64,000 nucleotides of DNA from Leptolinea sp. UBA4782 (GCA_002403095.1 DHHC01000011.1:1-64000); one strand, 5' to 3'; shown: positions 23,668 through 33,137, numbered from the stretch's first letter. The notes: generated by a model from the letters alone, not told the origin. A program made the numbers and translations.

Positions 23668-24435
23668 ATGAACAACAGTAACCAGCCCATCTACGAAGTT
23701 ACTCACAAGGTTACCTTTTTTGAATGCGATTTTAAAGGTAACTGGAAACCCGCATCATTTTTCCAGCAGCTGACCGAACAGGCAGCTGTGCATGCAGGCA
23801 TTTTAGGTTTCGGTTATGAAGAAATGCTTTCCAGGAACCTGCACTGGGTACATTCCCGCATGAAAATCGAGTTTTTCCGCTTCCCGCACCCCGGAGATCA
23901 GATCATTATCCGGACCTGGCCGAAGACCATACAGCAGAAGCTCTTTTTCATCCGTGATTTTGAGGTCACGGATGTCAGCGGGAACAAACTGGCTGCTGCT
24001 ACATCCGCCTGGCTGGTGATCAATTCGAATACCCACAGGCTGGTGCCATTGCAAGCCAGTGACCTAAACCTGCCCGGGCTGCCCGACCGTCATGGATTGG
24101 ATGAAACCTTGGAGAAAATCAATATTGACAGCAGCCTTACCGAAAGCATGCGGTTCACACCCGCATATAGCGCCATTGACATGATCGGGCATGTCAATAA
24201 CAGCCGCTATGTCGAATGGTTGTGCGACAGCCTGCCAATAGACATTTTCAGGTCCCATAAGGTTGCCTGGATCCAGGTAAATTACGACCGCGAGGTGTTG
24301 CCAGGTGAAATCGTGGCGGTGAACACAGGCGCAGCATTACAGGATGAAAGCCTGTGGATGATTGAAGGAAACAACCTTACCAGCGCCACGCGGGCGTTCT
24401 CTGCCTGCATAAAGTTTAAAGAAAATACAGGCTAA
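23668..24435 (+). CDS. Acyl-ACP thioesterase
   Basis: The 255-residue protein consists of two hot-dog domains as in the FatA/FatB-like bacterial family. The first has FFECDFKGNWKPASFFQQLTEQAAVHA (about 17-43; Asp and Asn at the active end), and the second repeats the pattern with SAIDMIGHVNNSRYVEWLCDSLP (about 167-190). HVNN-Y is the catalytic signature. It hydrolyses acyl-ACP to free fatty acids, ending chain elongation or supplying precursors. GAGGAAG precedes the ATG. The ArfB-like gene follows after 36 bases. Confidence 0.85.
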   Translation: MNNSNQPIYEVTHKVTFFECDFKGNWKPASFFQQLTEQAAVHAGILGFGYEEMLSRNLHWVHSRMKIEFFRFPHPGDQIIIRTWPKTIQQKLFFIRDFEVTDVSGNKLAAATSAWLVINSNTHRLVPLQASDLNLPGLPDRHGLDETLEKINIDSSLTESMRFTPAYSAIDMIGHVNNSRYVEWLCDSLPIDIFRSHKVAWIQVNYDREVLPGEIVAVNTGAALQDESLWMIEGNNLTSATRAFSACIKFKENTG

Positions 24436-24471
24436 GATGGATATGGTTACAATCCATATAAGGATTTCAAC

Positions 24472-24894
24472 ATGCTGCCGGAATTGGATCTATTCCCTGC
24501 AATTGAAAAAGAGGTAAATTTTGACTATTCCCTGTCTTCAGGGCCTGGCGGACAGAATGTAAATAAGGTGGAAACTGCGGTCCAGCTGCGCTTTGATGTA
24601 ATTAACTCACCATCACTTCCAGAGCAGGTAAAGCGCCGCCTGATCCGGATTACAGGTAAAAGGATCACTTCGGAAGGGATCTTTATTATCACTGCCCGGC
24701 GCTTCCGCACCCGGGAACAGAACCGTGAGGATGCTCTTCTACGGCTAAAAAGCTGGATCGAGAAAGCGGCTTCAATTCCCCAAAAAAGAAAACCAACCCG
24801 CCCTTCTAAAGCCGCCCAGGCAAGACGGCTGCAATCGAAGAAACTGCATGCGACCAAGAAGGGGTACCGCAGGAAGCCTGGGATTGAGGGTTGA
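24472..24894 (+). CDS. arfB: ArfB (YaeJ)-like peptidyl-tRNA hydrolase for ribosome rescue
   Basis: The 140-residue protein carries the release-factor GGQ motif (residues 26-28 in SSGPGGQNVNKVETAV) and a basic C-terminal tail (from about 102, KRKPTRPSKAAQARRLQSKK) that in ArfB enters the empty mRNA channel of stalled ribosomes. There are no codon-recognition domains, so it is not RF1/RF2. It frees ribosomes stuck on mRNAs without a stop. An AAGGA sequence lies just before the ATG. Confidence 0.92.
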   Translation: MLPELDLFPAIEKEVNFDYSLSSGPGGQNVNKVETAVQLRFDVINSPSLPEQVKRRLIRITGKRITSEGIFIITARRFRTREQNREDALLRLKSWIEKAASIPQKRKPTRPSKAAQARRLQSKKLHATKKGYRRKPGIEG

Positions 24895-24912
24895 TCCTGC
24901 AGGGGGTATAAT
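24884..24912 (+). promoter_or_regulatory. Leaderless-type promoter of the MFS gene
   Basis: TTGAGG (24884-24889), 17-base spacer, TATAAT (24907-24912), then nine bases to the ATG at 24922 with no ribosome site. The -35 overlaps the end of the ArfB-like gene. Confidence 0.65.
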
Positions 24913-24921
24913 CATACAGTT

Positions 24922-26253
24922 ATGTCAGTAGAATCATTGCAGCCTGCAGCAAAAACTGAAAAAACCACACGCTGGCCGAAAACATTCCGCTCTTTAGGCC
25001 ACCGAAACTACCGCTTATGGTTTTTTGGGCAAACCATTTCACTGGTAGGGTCCTGGATGCAAACGATGGCACAACAGGTTCTCGTTTACCGGCTGACAGG
25101 CAGCGCTGCTTCCCTGGGTATCATCAGTTTTATCGGACTTATTCCCCTTGTTCCCCTTTCCTTATGGAGCGGTTCGCTTTCAGATCGTATTTCCAAACGA
25201 ACAGTTCTTCTCATCAGCCAGATTTCCATGCTTTTGCAGGCGCTCATTCTGGCTGTATTGACATGGACTGGAACCGTGCAGGTCTGGCATGTTTACCTGC
25301 TGGCGTTTGTGAACGGCGCTGCCCAGGCTATGGATACCCCCGCCCGCCAGGCTTTCACCATAGAACTGGTGGAAGGCAAGGAGGACCTCTCCAATGCGAT
25401 CGGTTTGAATTCTGCCATGTTCAACATGGCCCGCGCCCTTGGGCCAGCTGCAGCCGGTTTGCTGGTTGCTGCCACCGGAGAAGGTACGGCATTCTTCATT
25501 AACGCTTTAACATTCATTGCTGTCATTGTCAGCCTGATTAATATGCGCGACCTGCCGGAACCTCCAGCTGGCAACGAAAAACAAAAGACCCTCACCCACA
25601 TGGCTGAAGGCTTGAAGTTTATTTCCAAACAACAGGTGCTTCTGGTACTTACAAGCCTGGTTGCAGTCAGCGCGTTCTTGTCCATGCCGTACAGCACCCT
25701 GATGCCGGTTTTTGCAGGTAATGTGCTCGGTTCAAACGCCAAACCTGTCATAGACTTTATGTGCAATCCTGAAACAGGCCTGATGTCCTGCCGTTCACCA
25801 GAAGCACTGCCGCTCGGAATTCTGCTTACCACTTTGGGTATCGGGTCCGTCATCGGGGCATTTTTCATTGCCTCTACAACAGACACTATGCGCAGGGGGA
25901 CATGGCTGACGATTGGCAACCTGGGTTTTCCCGCGTTCCTGGTCCTGTTTGCCCTCTCCCGTTCTTTCATTGTTTCATGCTTGCTGTTGTTATTTATCGG
26001 CTTTAACTTTGTCTGCCAAAATGCCCTTGCCAACACCCTGATGCAAATCGCAACCCCGGATGCCATGCGCGGCAGGGTGATGAGCCTGTACAGTATGTCT
26101 TTCCAGGGTATGATGCGCCTGGGTGGTCTGCAAGCAGGATTCTTTTCGGACTGGATCGGTGCACCGCTTGCAGTCGGGATTACTGCGGTTGTCTCCTTAA
26201 TTTATGGGATATTCGTGGCAATCCGCTACCCTGAAGTCAGAAAACTGGCATGA
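24922..26253 (+). CDS. Major facilitator superfamily transporter, EntS-like exporter group
   Basis: The 443-residue protein has about 12 transmembrane segments. RSLGHRNYRLWFFGQTISLVGSWMQ is the standard opening of the MFS_3 (EntS-like) group, and the A-motif equivalent SGSLSDRISKR lies near residue 90. MDTPARQAF and the NA-x-GLNSAMFN segment are also typical. An insertion of about 30 residues with two cysteines (around 268-295) sits between helices 7 and 8. Substrate unknown; members export siderophores or drugs. Confidence 0.8.
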   Translation: MSVESLQPAAKTEKTTRWPKTFRSLGHRNYRLWFFGQTISLVGSWMQTMAQQVLVYRLTGSAASLGIISFIGLIPLVPLSLWSGSLSDRISKRTVLLISQISMLLQALILAVLTWTGTVQVWHVYLLAFVNGAAQAMDTPARQAFTIELVEGKEDLSNAIGLNSAMFNMARALGPAAAGLLVAATGEGTAFFINALTFIAVIVSLINMRDLPEPPAGNEKQKTLTHMAEGLKFISKQQVLLVLTSLVAVSAFLSMPYSTLMPVFAGNVLGSNAKPVIDFMCNPETGLMSCRSPEALPLGILLTTLGIGSVIGAFFIASTTDTMRRGTWLTIGNLGFPAFLVLFALSRSFIVSCLLLLFIGFNFVCQNALANTLMQIATPDAMRGRVMSLYSMSFQGMMRLGGLQAGFFSDWIGAPLAVGITAVVSLIYGIFVAIRYPEVRKLA

Positions 26254-26302
26254 TGCAGGTATTGTTTGCCGGATGTAAAAAATTTCTGGCGGACCAGAAG
26301 AG

Positions 26303-27916
26303 CTATTCCATTTTCAGCCAAAGGAATTGATACCCTTCCAGATGGAAAGTTAATTCTTGCTGGTGGAGTGGAAAGCTCATACCAGACAAGACATCTATCA
26401 ATCTCTGGCAATCAGATTCAAGTAGAACCTTGACTTTCTGGCCTTCCGGACTTAAGTTATTGATTAACAGGAATTTTTCTTCTAAGCCTGATCGTTCAAA
26501 ACAAAAAACTGCAGGTTTGCCACAATTAATAAGCCGGAAACTTCCTGATCCAAACACAGGATGCTGTTTTCTTGCGAGTATCATTTTGTGGATGATTTGC
26601 CACAAAGAATATTCATTATTTTGTTCGTCTTTTACATTTACAAATTCCGGGCTGAAGGGAGCATCGCTGATTATTGGCGCATACAGGATTTCAGCTGTAG
26701 AAAATCCTGCCCCGGGGGTAGCATCCCACTGCATGGGAGTGCGAACACCATTCCTATCCTGAAGGTCGATGTTATCCCCCATCCCAATTTCATCTCCGTA
26801 ATATATTACTGGTGAACCGGGCAGTGTGAACAGCAGAGAATTAGCCAGTCCAATCAAATCCTTGTTATTTCCCAGTAGCGGAGCCAAGCGTCGACGGATT
26901 CCCAAATTGATTCGCATCTTTGGATCCGGTGCATAAGCATCCCACATCCATTGGCGTTCACTTTCCGTAACCATCTCGAGAGTTAATTCATCATGATTCC
27001 GCAGGAAAATGCACCATTGTGAATTTTTCGGAATATTGGGGGTTTTTTGCAAAGCCCATTGAATTGGACTGAAGTCATGTTGTTTTAATGCCATGAAAAT
27101 GCGTGGCATCAGTGGAAAGTGAAATGCCATGTGGAATTCATCTCCATCGCCGAAATAATCCCGAACATCCTCTGGCCACTGGTTCGCCTCGCATAATAAA
27201 ATCCGATCCTGGTAATTCTCCTCTAAAAAATGTCTCATCTCTTTCAGAAAATCATGTGTTTCCGAAAGATTCTCGCAATTTGTCCCCTCTCGCTCAAACA
27301 GATAAGGCACCGCATCAACCCGGAAGCCATCAACATCCATATCTAACCAGAATTTCATTACTTTCAGGATTTCTTGCCTTACAGCAGGATTGTCATAATT
27401 TAAGTCTGGTTGCGATGAATAGAACCGGTGCCAGTAGTATTGACCAGCTTCTGTATCCCAAGTCCAATTTGATTCTTCAGTATCCAGGAAGATGATGCGG
27501 GCATCACGATACCTGTCAGCGCTATCGCTCCAAACATAATATTCTCTGTATGGTGAGTTTTTATCTGACCTGGCGATTTTGAACCATGGATGTTCGTCTG
27601 AGGTATGGTTAATTACCAGGTCCATGATGATGCGTATACCATTTTCATGAACTGACTTGACCAATGCTTGAAAATCCTCCAAAGTACCAAATTGAGGATT
27701 CACATTACAAAAATCAGAAATATCGTATCCGTCATCCCTAAGTGGAGAAGGGTAAATCGGCATAAGCCAGATACAATCCACCCCGAGTTCTTTTAAGTAC
27801 CCAATTTTTGATGACAAACCGCGAATATTCCCAAAGCCAGTGCCAAGGTCATCTTTATATGCACGTACATATATCTGATAAAAAACCGCATTCTTATACC
27901 AGAGCGGAATTGTCAT
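26303..27916 (-). CDS. treS: Trehalose synthase (maltose alpha-D-glucosyltransferase)
   Basis: The 537-residue GH13 enzyme follows TreS closely: LGVDCIWLMPIYPSPLRDDGYDI (about 44-66), INHTSDEHPWF, catalytic Asp201 in GFRVDAVPYLFEREGTNCENL, Glu243 in LCEANQWPEDV and Asp309 in LRNHDELTLEMVT, then YYGDEIGMGDN and NGVRTPMQW. TreS interconverts maltose and trehalose. There is no C-terminal maltokinase fusion. ATG at 27916, preceded by GAAGGAAAG, overlaps the upstream glycosidase by 23 bases. It ends the sugar-uptake operon, suggesting imported trehalose or maltose is isomerised. Confidence 0.9.
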   Translation of the reverse strand: MTIPLWYKNAVFYQIYVRAYKDDLGTGFGNIRGLSSKIGYLKELGVDCIWLMPIYPSPLRDDGYDISDFCNVNPQFGTLEDFQALVKSVHENGIRIIMDLVINHTSDEHPWFKIARSDKNSPYREYYVWSDSADRYRDARIIFLDTEESNWTWDTEAGQYYWHRFYSSQPDLNYDNPAVRQEILKVMKFWLDMDVDGFRVDAVPYLFEREGTNCENLSETHDFLKEMRHFLEENYQDRILLCEANQWPEDVRDYFGDGDEFHMAFHFPLMPRIFMALKQHDFSPIQWALQKTPNIPKNSQWCIFLRNHDELTLEMVTESERQWMWDAYAPDPKMRINLGIRRRLAPLLGNNKDLIGLANSLLFTLPGSPVIYYGDEIGMGDNIDLQDRNGVRTPMQWDATPGAGFSTAEILYAPIISDAPFSPEFVNVKDEQNNEYSLWQIIHKMILARKQHPVFGSGSFRLINCGKPAVFCFERSGLEEKFLLINNLSPEGQKVKVLLESDCQRLIDVLSGMSFPLHQQELTFHLEGYQFLWLKME

Positions 27917-29687
27917 GATTCTTTCTTCCTTTGCTTCTAAGCTTCTCATCGTTAGTGTATTGAATCGCCAGGTCTATAAACACTGCTGCTGTCCAGCTAA
28001 AGAATGGCGCAGCTGACTCGGGGGGAAGGCCGGTTTCGGAATTGTAATACTCAAAAATGCCTGGTGAAGATGCAATTATATCAAGGGTTTGTTTTCGCAG
28101 TGCATGAGCAAGAGTAAATTCATGGGCTATTTGAAGTGCTTCAATTAAGAAATAATTGACATTTGCCCACATTGGGCCAGACCACATTTTATCTGGCTGG
28201 TAAGCAGGATCACAACGTGCCACAGTTGGAATAACAAATTCACCACCGAATTCATTGGACAGTCTTAAGTGGTTTATGATCTTATTTACCATTCTTGGAT
28301 TAAGCAATCCAGTCCATAATGGAAACAGGCTGATAGGTGTAAGCACTGGGATTCGTTCTCCCTGGTGCTTCGCCCAGAATAAACCAGCTTTTTCGTCCCA
28401 CAATTCAGAAGTCATTCTCTGAACTAGCATGACAGCACGTTCTCTCCACATGGCTGCCTCATCTTCGTAACCGAGAACATCAGCCATTTTTGCCAGGCAT
28501 TGCATTTGAATGCAAAGGTAAGTGTTGATATCAGGTGATACTACCGGCAAGGCTTGTGCAAATAGCGGATTGTCATCCATTCCAGATGAGTAGGGATGGT
28601 TGTATTTTACAAGTCCTTCGGGATTGCAATTATCGCTGTTAAACCACCAAGTATTTTCCTTAACCAGGTGAGGGTAGATTTCATTGATAAAGCTTAGGCT
28701 AGAATTGCTTTCAAACAACTTCATAGCAGCCCAGGCAAGGATCGGTGGTTTTGTAACCTTTGCATGAATAGGATGGTCTATTTCTGATACAATACCTTCA
28801 TCGTAAACTGCATCAGGCAGCATTCCATCCAGAAGCTGGTGATCAAGCATAACCCGGATCTGGTCACATGCAAGTTCTTGGTCAAAATGCCGCAGTGCTA
28901 TGGCGTGCAAAGCACAGTCCCACAACCATGCACCTATATAATATGACTTTGCCGGCATAACAGTCTCACGGATGAGCATACCCTTCGGCGAGACAATGTT
29001 GTTAAGTAGAACATACCAAGCAAGAGCATATTTTTCCCGGTATTTTTCCTCTACTTCTGGCACTGAATTCAGCCATATTTCCCATTTTCTCCTTGCGGCT
29101 TTTTGGGCTGTAGAAAAGGGAACTGTTTCAGGTTTGACTTCATAATCATCAGTGATCTTCATTGCGATGGAGCTGTCAGGTCCAGCTTTGACTGTTACAT
29201 CAATTGCTGCCCCTTCCGGAATAGGAATGATCTGATTTCTGACAACCTCACCCATTACCTGGTACCCAAAGTTCTTAAACCACTTAATCTCCCCACCCTT
29301 TTCAGTGATACGTGTGTATTTGCTATTCACCTGGAAATGCACACCTGCAATGGTATTCCCAGGCAACCCAATCAAAAGTTCATTTTCGCTTTGGAAAAGA
29401 AGCCGGAATTGTCCAATGCGGGTGGAAAATGTCAATACATCAGGAGAGGAGTTTAAGGTAAACTCCAACCTGCTCCCTTCTTCATCCAGAAAACAAAGTT
29501 CCTGGATGAAGGGGGGGTGGTTTAAATACGTAGTCAATCCTGCATCAATATGCGTCAACCGCTCAGCAAGTTTTACTATCAGTTCATTTTTTCCAGGAGA
29601 CTTAAAGACTAATAATCGGGATCCCCTGGTGCTGAAAGGCTCTCGTTGAAGGTCGAGCTTATTCTGCAACGTGTCCAATAAAAGCAT
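27894..29687 (-). CDS. MGH/GH63-like glycosidase with (alpha/alpha)6 barrel
   Basis: The 597-residue protein has an N-terminal beta-rich domain of about 200 residues and a C-terminal (alpha/alpha)6-barrel-like domain. Recognisable GH63/MGH features include KSYYIGAWLWDCALHAIALRHF (about 245-266, containing the putative general-acid Asp), WAAMKLF, and near the end KMWSGPMWANVNYFLIEAL. Relatives hydrolyse glucosylglycerate, mannosylglycerate or glucosides such as trehalose. No signal peptide is present, so it acts on imported sugar. Exact substrate unknown. Confidence 0.75.
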   Translation of the reverse strand: MLLLDTLQNKLDLQREPFSTRGSRLLVFKSPGKNELIVKLAERLTHIDAGLTTYLNHPPFIQELCFLDEEGSRLEFTLNSSPDVLTFSTRIGQFRLLFQSENELLIGLPGNTIAGVHFQVNSKYTRITEKGGEIKWFKNFGYQVMGEVVRNQIIPIPEGAAIDVTVKAGPDSSIAMKITDDYEVKPETVPFSTAQKAARRKWEIWLNSVPEVEEKYREKYALAWYVLLNNIVSPKGMLIRETVMPAKSYYIGAWLWDCALHAIALRHFDQELACDQIRVMLDHQLLDGMLPDAVYDEGIVSEIDHPIHAKVTKPPILAWAAMKLFESNSSLSFINEIYPHLVKENTWWFNSDNCNPEGLVKYNHPYSSGMDDNPLFAQALPVVSPDINTYLCIQMQCLAKMADVLGYEDEAAMWRERAVMLVQRMTSELWDEKAGLFWAKHQGERIPVLTPISLFPLWTGLLNPRMVNKIINHLRLSNEFGGEFVIPTVARCDPAYQPDKMWSGPMWANVNYFLIEALQIAHEFTLAHALRKQTLDIIASSPGIFEYYNSETGLPPESAAPFFSWTAAVFIDLAIQYTNDEKLRSKGRKNHDNSALV

Positions 29688-29706
29688 AAATTAGCTATAA
29701 GAGAGT

Positions 29707-30672
29707 CTATCCTTTTACAGCGCCTGCCAGCATACCCTTGACAAAGTACTTCTGTAAGGCAAAGAACACAACTATTGGAAGCAGCATTGATAGGAAAGCC
29801 GCAGCAGTTAACAGGTGCCAGCCTGCACCCAACGATGAGACCATGTTCGCGATCTGGTAAGTTATGACCGGTTTGGTACCACCAAGGAAAACAAGGGAGA
29901 CCAGCAAATCGTTCCAAACCCACAGGAACTGGAAAATCCCAAGTGAAGCAATAGCTGGAATTGCTAGCGGAATGGCAAGCTGCACAAAGGCAGTCCAGTG
30001 AGATGCTCCATCTAGATAAGCAGACTCAAATAGATCTTTTGGCAATGATCCTAGAAAGTTACGCATTAGATAAATGGCATAAGGCATTCCAAAACCAGTG
30101 TGGAATAACCAAACACCCAGGAAAGTTCCATTTAATCCCAATGTGGAATATGCCCTAGAAATAGGTACCATTGTCATTTGAAGCGGCACAACCTGAAGTC
30201 CGACCAGGATCGCAAAGAGCAATGTCCTGCCCTTAAAATCCAGCCAGGAAAATGCATACCCTGCAAAAGCAGCAAATAGAATCGGCAGGATAGTTGCTGG
30301 AATGGTCACAATCAGACTGTTCAACAAAGCTCTAATCATACCCCTGGGATTCAATATGTCAGCTGCATTACAGCGCATATCAAGCGGAGCAGTCCCGTTT
30401 TCACAATCCGATACATAATTACGTGTTCCACGGTATCCCACAAGCGCATCAATATAGTTGTTTAAAGTGAATTTTGGTAAGTTTTGCTGACTTGCAATAT
30501 CATCACGCGGCTTTAATATCATCCACCAACCTGATGTATTGATATCCTGGACAGGGCGTAAGGAAGTGATGAGCAATCCCAAAGTGGGAGTGATCCAAAT
30601 AACCAGGACGAAAAGGATGATAATGTGCTTTGGAATACGCGAAAAAAACTTGTTGATCTTATCCCGTTTCAT
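29707..30672 (-). CDS. Carbohydrate ABC transporter permease, MalG type
   Basis: The 321-residue permease has six predicted transmembrane segments and the EAA loop ESAYLDGASHWTAFVQLAIPLAIPA (about 213-237) that contacts the ATPase. A longer periplasmic loop of about 80 residues follows helix 1. It ends KYFVKGMLAGAVKG, the usual MalG-family tail. Its ATG overlaps the MalF-type gene stop (ATGA). No ATP-binding gene is in the operon, so a shared ATPase encoded elsewhere is expected. Confidence 0.88.
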   Translation of the reverse strand: MKRDKINKFFSRIPKHIIILFVLVIWITPTLGLLITSLRPVQDINTSGWWMILKPRDDIASQQNLPKFTLNNYIDALVGYRGTRNYVSDCENGTAPLDMRCNAADILNPRGMIRALLNSLIVTIPATILPILFAAFAGYAFSWLDFKGRTLLFAILVGLQVVPLQMTMVPISRAYSTLGLNGTFLGVWLFHTGFGMPYAIYLMRNFLGSLPKDLFESAYLDGASHWTAFVQLAIPLAIPAIASLGIFQFLWVWNDLLVSLVFLGGTKPVITYQIANMVSSLGAGWHLLTAAAFLSMLLPIVVFFALQKYFVKGMLAGAVKG

Positions 30673-31631
30673 CGCATCTCCTCCTGTGCCATAAACCGTT
30701 TAATGTTAATGTAAATGAAGGGCAGGACTGCCATAATTAGAATAACTGCAATAGCAGTACCTCGCCCGGTGTTGTAGTTTATGTACATCTCGGTATACAT
30801 CCGGTTTGCAATCACATCAGTATGGAAATTCCCACCGGTCATCACATAGACAATATCAAATTGCTTCAATACATTGATCACCATTGTGGTGATCACAACT
30901 ATTATCGTTGGCATTATGATCGGGATGATGATCCGTGTAAATACATGCCATTCATTTGCGCCATCCACACGGGCAGCTTCAAGAATTTCTTCGGGTACTG
31001 ATTTTAAAGAGGAAGACAGGATAGTCATGCAGAATCCGGTCCACATCCAAGTACCCACCACAACCAGTGCGATTGTGTTCAATCCTGTAGCGGTCAAGAA
31101 GGAGACAGGTTCTCCGCCAAGTGCTGTGATAATCGCATTTAAAATGCCTATTTGCACCCGTTGGGTTCCATAATTGTACACAAACTTCCAGATTACACCC
31201 GCACCTACAAAAGAAATAGCCATCGGCATGAACAGGATCGCTTTCGCCAATCCTTCATGTTTGATGCCATCTACCAGTTTGGCAAACAGAAGGCCAATAA
31301 TCACCGTCCCAGAAACCATCAGGAAAATCCATTTAATCGTATTTCCGAAAGATGAGATCCAAAATGATTTCCAAGCAGCACTAATCGATGTTTTATCAAT
31401 TTCGCCTGTCAGAGCATATCGGTAGTTTTCGAAAACACCCCAACAGGCTTGTTCTTCCTTGCATAAAGTGGCAGCAGATCCTTCTCCATTACTATCACGA
31501 AAGCTAAGTCCAATTGTGTTAAACATGGGATAGACAATGAAAAAAAACATCAGAATCAATGCTGGGGCAAGGTAGAACCAAGGAGCAAACTTCCCTTGCT
31601 TCATAATCTTTGGAACTGGTCTAGAAGCCAA
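30669..31631 (-). CDS. Carbohydrate ABC transporter permease, MalF type
   Basis: The 320-residue permease begins with WFYLAPALILMFFFIVYPMFNTI, the normal first helix of sugar permeases, and has the EAA loop EAARVDGANEWHVFTRIIIPIIMPT (about 237-261). The start is a TTG at 31631 with AGGAGG five bases upstream; the next ATG (M10) lacks a ribosome site. It forms the channel together with the MalG-type partner. Confidence 0.87.
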   Translation of the reverse strand: MASRPVPKIMKQGKFAPWFYLAPALILMFFFIVYPMFNTIGLSFRDSNGEGSAATLCKEEQACWGVFENYRYALTGEIDKTSISAAWKSFWISSFGNTIKWIFLMVSGTVIIGLLFAKLVDGIKHEGLAKAILFMPMAISFVGAGVIWKFVYNYGTQRVQIGILNAIITALGGEPVSFLTATGLNTIALVVVGTWMWTGFCMTILSSSLKSVPEEILEAARVDGANEWHVFTRIIIPIIMPTIIVVITTMVINVLKQFDIVYVMTGGNFHTDVIANRMYTEMYINYNTGRGTAIAVILIMAVLPFIYINIKRFMAQEEMR

Positions 31632-31687
31632 GTGACCCTCCTTTCTTCCACAAACACTTGAAAAGTAATAATGGTCAACCAGGATGG

Positions 31688-31716
31688 ACGGAGGCGGATT
31701 TCTTATCCGCCTCCGT
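31688..31716 (-). other. Stable intercistronic hairpin between binding protein and permease genes
   Basis: A perfect 12-bp stem (ACGGAGGCGGAT, 31688-31699, with ATCCGCCTCCGT, 31705-31716) closes a 5-base loop. There is no T-run on either side. It lies after the binding protein stop and before the permease start, where many sugar ABC operons carry an RNA-stabilising or attenuating hairpin that keeps binding protein levels above permease levels. Confidence 0.75.
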
Positions 31717-31732
31717 ATAAATCAATGTTGGG

Positions 31733-33016
31733 CTACTTACCTAGCGCTTCCGCTTGGACTCCTGCAGCTTTTGAGAGAGCATCTTCCAAATTTTCGCCAT
31801 TCAGGAAATTGACGATCGCAGTCCATTCAGCACTGCCAAAACCGCCAGGAATAGTATCCCCAATATCCGGTGTAAATCCTTCAGCAGAGTAAAAAGCTTC
31901 AGCTTTCTTGATCAAAGAAACGTCGGTGTAGTTACCTGCTGCGCCTTTATTCGGTGAAAGGTCGAAGCTGGCTTTTGCCCAGGCAGCACCACCTTCTGGA
32001 GAAGATAGATAACTCACCAGCGCCTTTACCGCCGGTTTGTCACTAAAGGCCATCATCCAATCAGAACCTCCCTGCAGACCTTTCGCCCCCGGGATCACGA
32101 AGAAATCATAATCTTCACCAAAAACAAAATCGGGGTACTGTGTGGTAATGGTCCCACCAGCAAAGCCAGATTGTTTTACCATGTATGCTTCAGGCGGATC
32201 CGAGAATACCTTCAGGATCGCATCATTGAAGTTGGTGGATAAAGTACCCTCAGCACCACCAACGGTGTATTTTGGATCTGCAGCCCACTTTCCGTATAAC
32301 TCATATGCAGCCTTTACACCAGCATCATCATATGCTACAGACCCATTTATGATGTTCATAACGTACTCTGGACCTTGCTGGACTAGGAGAATGTCTTGTA
32401 AGAAATCTGAACCTGTCCAACCAGTAGCATCACCGGATTCCATACCCATTGACCATGGAACCTTTCCATCTGCAACCATTTTTTCTACCAGTGTTTCCAG
32501 TTCTTCCCAGGTGGTAGGAACCATGTATCCTGCAGCTTCGAAATTCTTTGGGCTGTACCAGATGATGGTTTTGATGTCAGATTTTACTGGCAGACCGATC
32601 CAGCGTCCATCAATGACACCTGGATCTATTGCCCCAGCAATATATGCTTCCTTGGTAGCACCTAATTCATCCATAGCCTTTAAGCTATCTTTGTACTGGT
32701 TTAATTGGGTAACATTCCAAAAAGCAATATCAGGGGGATTACCAGCAGTTACACGGGTGTCCAGCACTGCCTGGTCACGTGTTGATTCAGGTTTGATCAC
32801 AATTCCACAGGTATCCACCAGCGGCCGAAGGATCTGGTTAAGTCGTTCTTCTTCCTGACCTGACCACTGGTACAACATGCTAATTTCATCCCCGGAAGCA
32901 GCACCCATGCACATCGCGTCAACTTCAGCTACTACTTCAGGTTCGGTTGACTTTGGCGCGCATGCCGTTAGAAGGAATACAAACACCGCCAACAGGCAAA
33001 ACACTTTTACTTTCAT
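31733..33016 (-). CDS. Sugar ABC transporter substrate-binding lipoprotein
   Basis: The signal peptide ends in lipobox LLTAC with cysteine 19. The 427-residue protein belongs to the cluster B (family 1) sugar-binding proteins: ISMLYQWSG near the mature N-terminus, AGNPPDIAFWN (about 92-102), and GLPVKSDIKTIIWYSPKNFEAAGYMVPTTWEEL. It delivers a glucoside or disaccharide to the permeases. ATG at 33016 follows AGGAG by six bases. An apparent extension to 33034 would consume that ribosome site. Confidence 0.88.
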   Translation of the reverse strand: MKVKVFCLLAVFVFLLTACAPKSTEPEVVAEVDAMCMGAASGDEISMLYQWSGQEEERLNQILRPLVDTCGIVIKPESTRDQAVLDTRVTAGNPPDIAFWNVTQLNQYKDSLKAMDELGATKEAYIAGAIDPGVIDGRWIGLPVKSDIKTIIWYSPKNFEAAGYMVPTTWEELETLVEKMVADGKVPWSMGMESGDATGWTGSDFLQDILLVQQGPEYVMNIINGSVAYDDAGVKAAYELYGKWAADPKYTVGGAEGTLSTNFNDAILKVFSDPPEAYMVKQSGFAGGTITTQYPDFVFGEDYDFFVIPGAKGLQGGSDWMMAFSDKPAVKALVSYLSSPEGGAAWAKASFDLSPNKGAAGNYTDVSLIKKAEAFYSAEGFTPDIGDTIPGGFGSAEWTAIVNFLNGENLEDALSKAAGVQAEALGK

Positions 33017-33137
33017 TTTTCTCTCCTTTTTCAAATTTAAATATTATATGGTTCAGAAAAAATGGGTATTCTTGTAGATGCTGCACCTCCTCTCAAAAAC
33101 AATATCTGCAATTTGCAAATATAAAGTTCAAGTTTTC

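Noticed and set aside
33084..33094. GAGAGGAGGTG, a near-perfect ribosome site on the minus strand ahead of the sugar-binding protein gene
   Set aside because: No ATG, GTG or TTG follows at usable spacing; the real start at 33016 has its own AGGAG. It may be a standby site but cannot be supported.
33108..33121. ATTTGCAAAT palindrome between lacI and the binding protein gene
   Set aside because: It lacks the CG centre of LacI operators and is A/T-rich, so symmetry may be chance.
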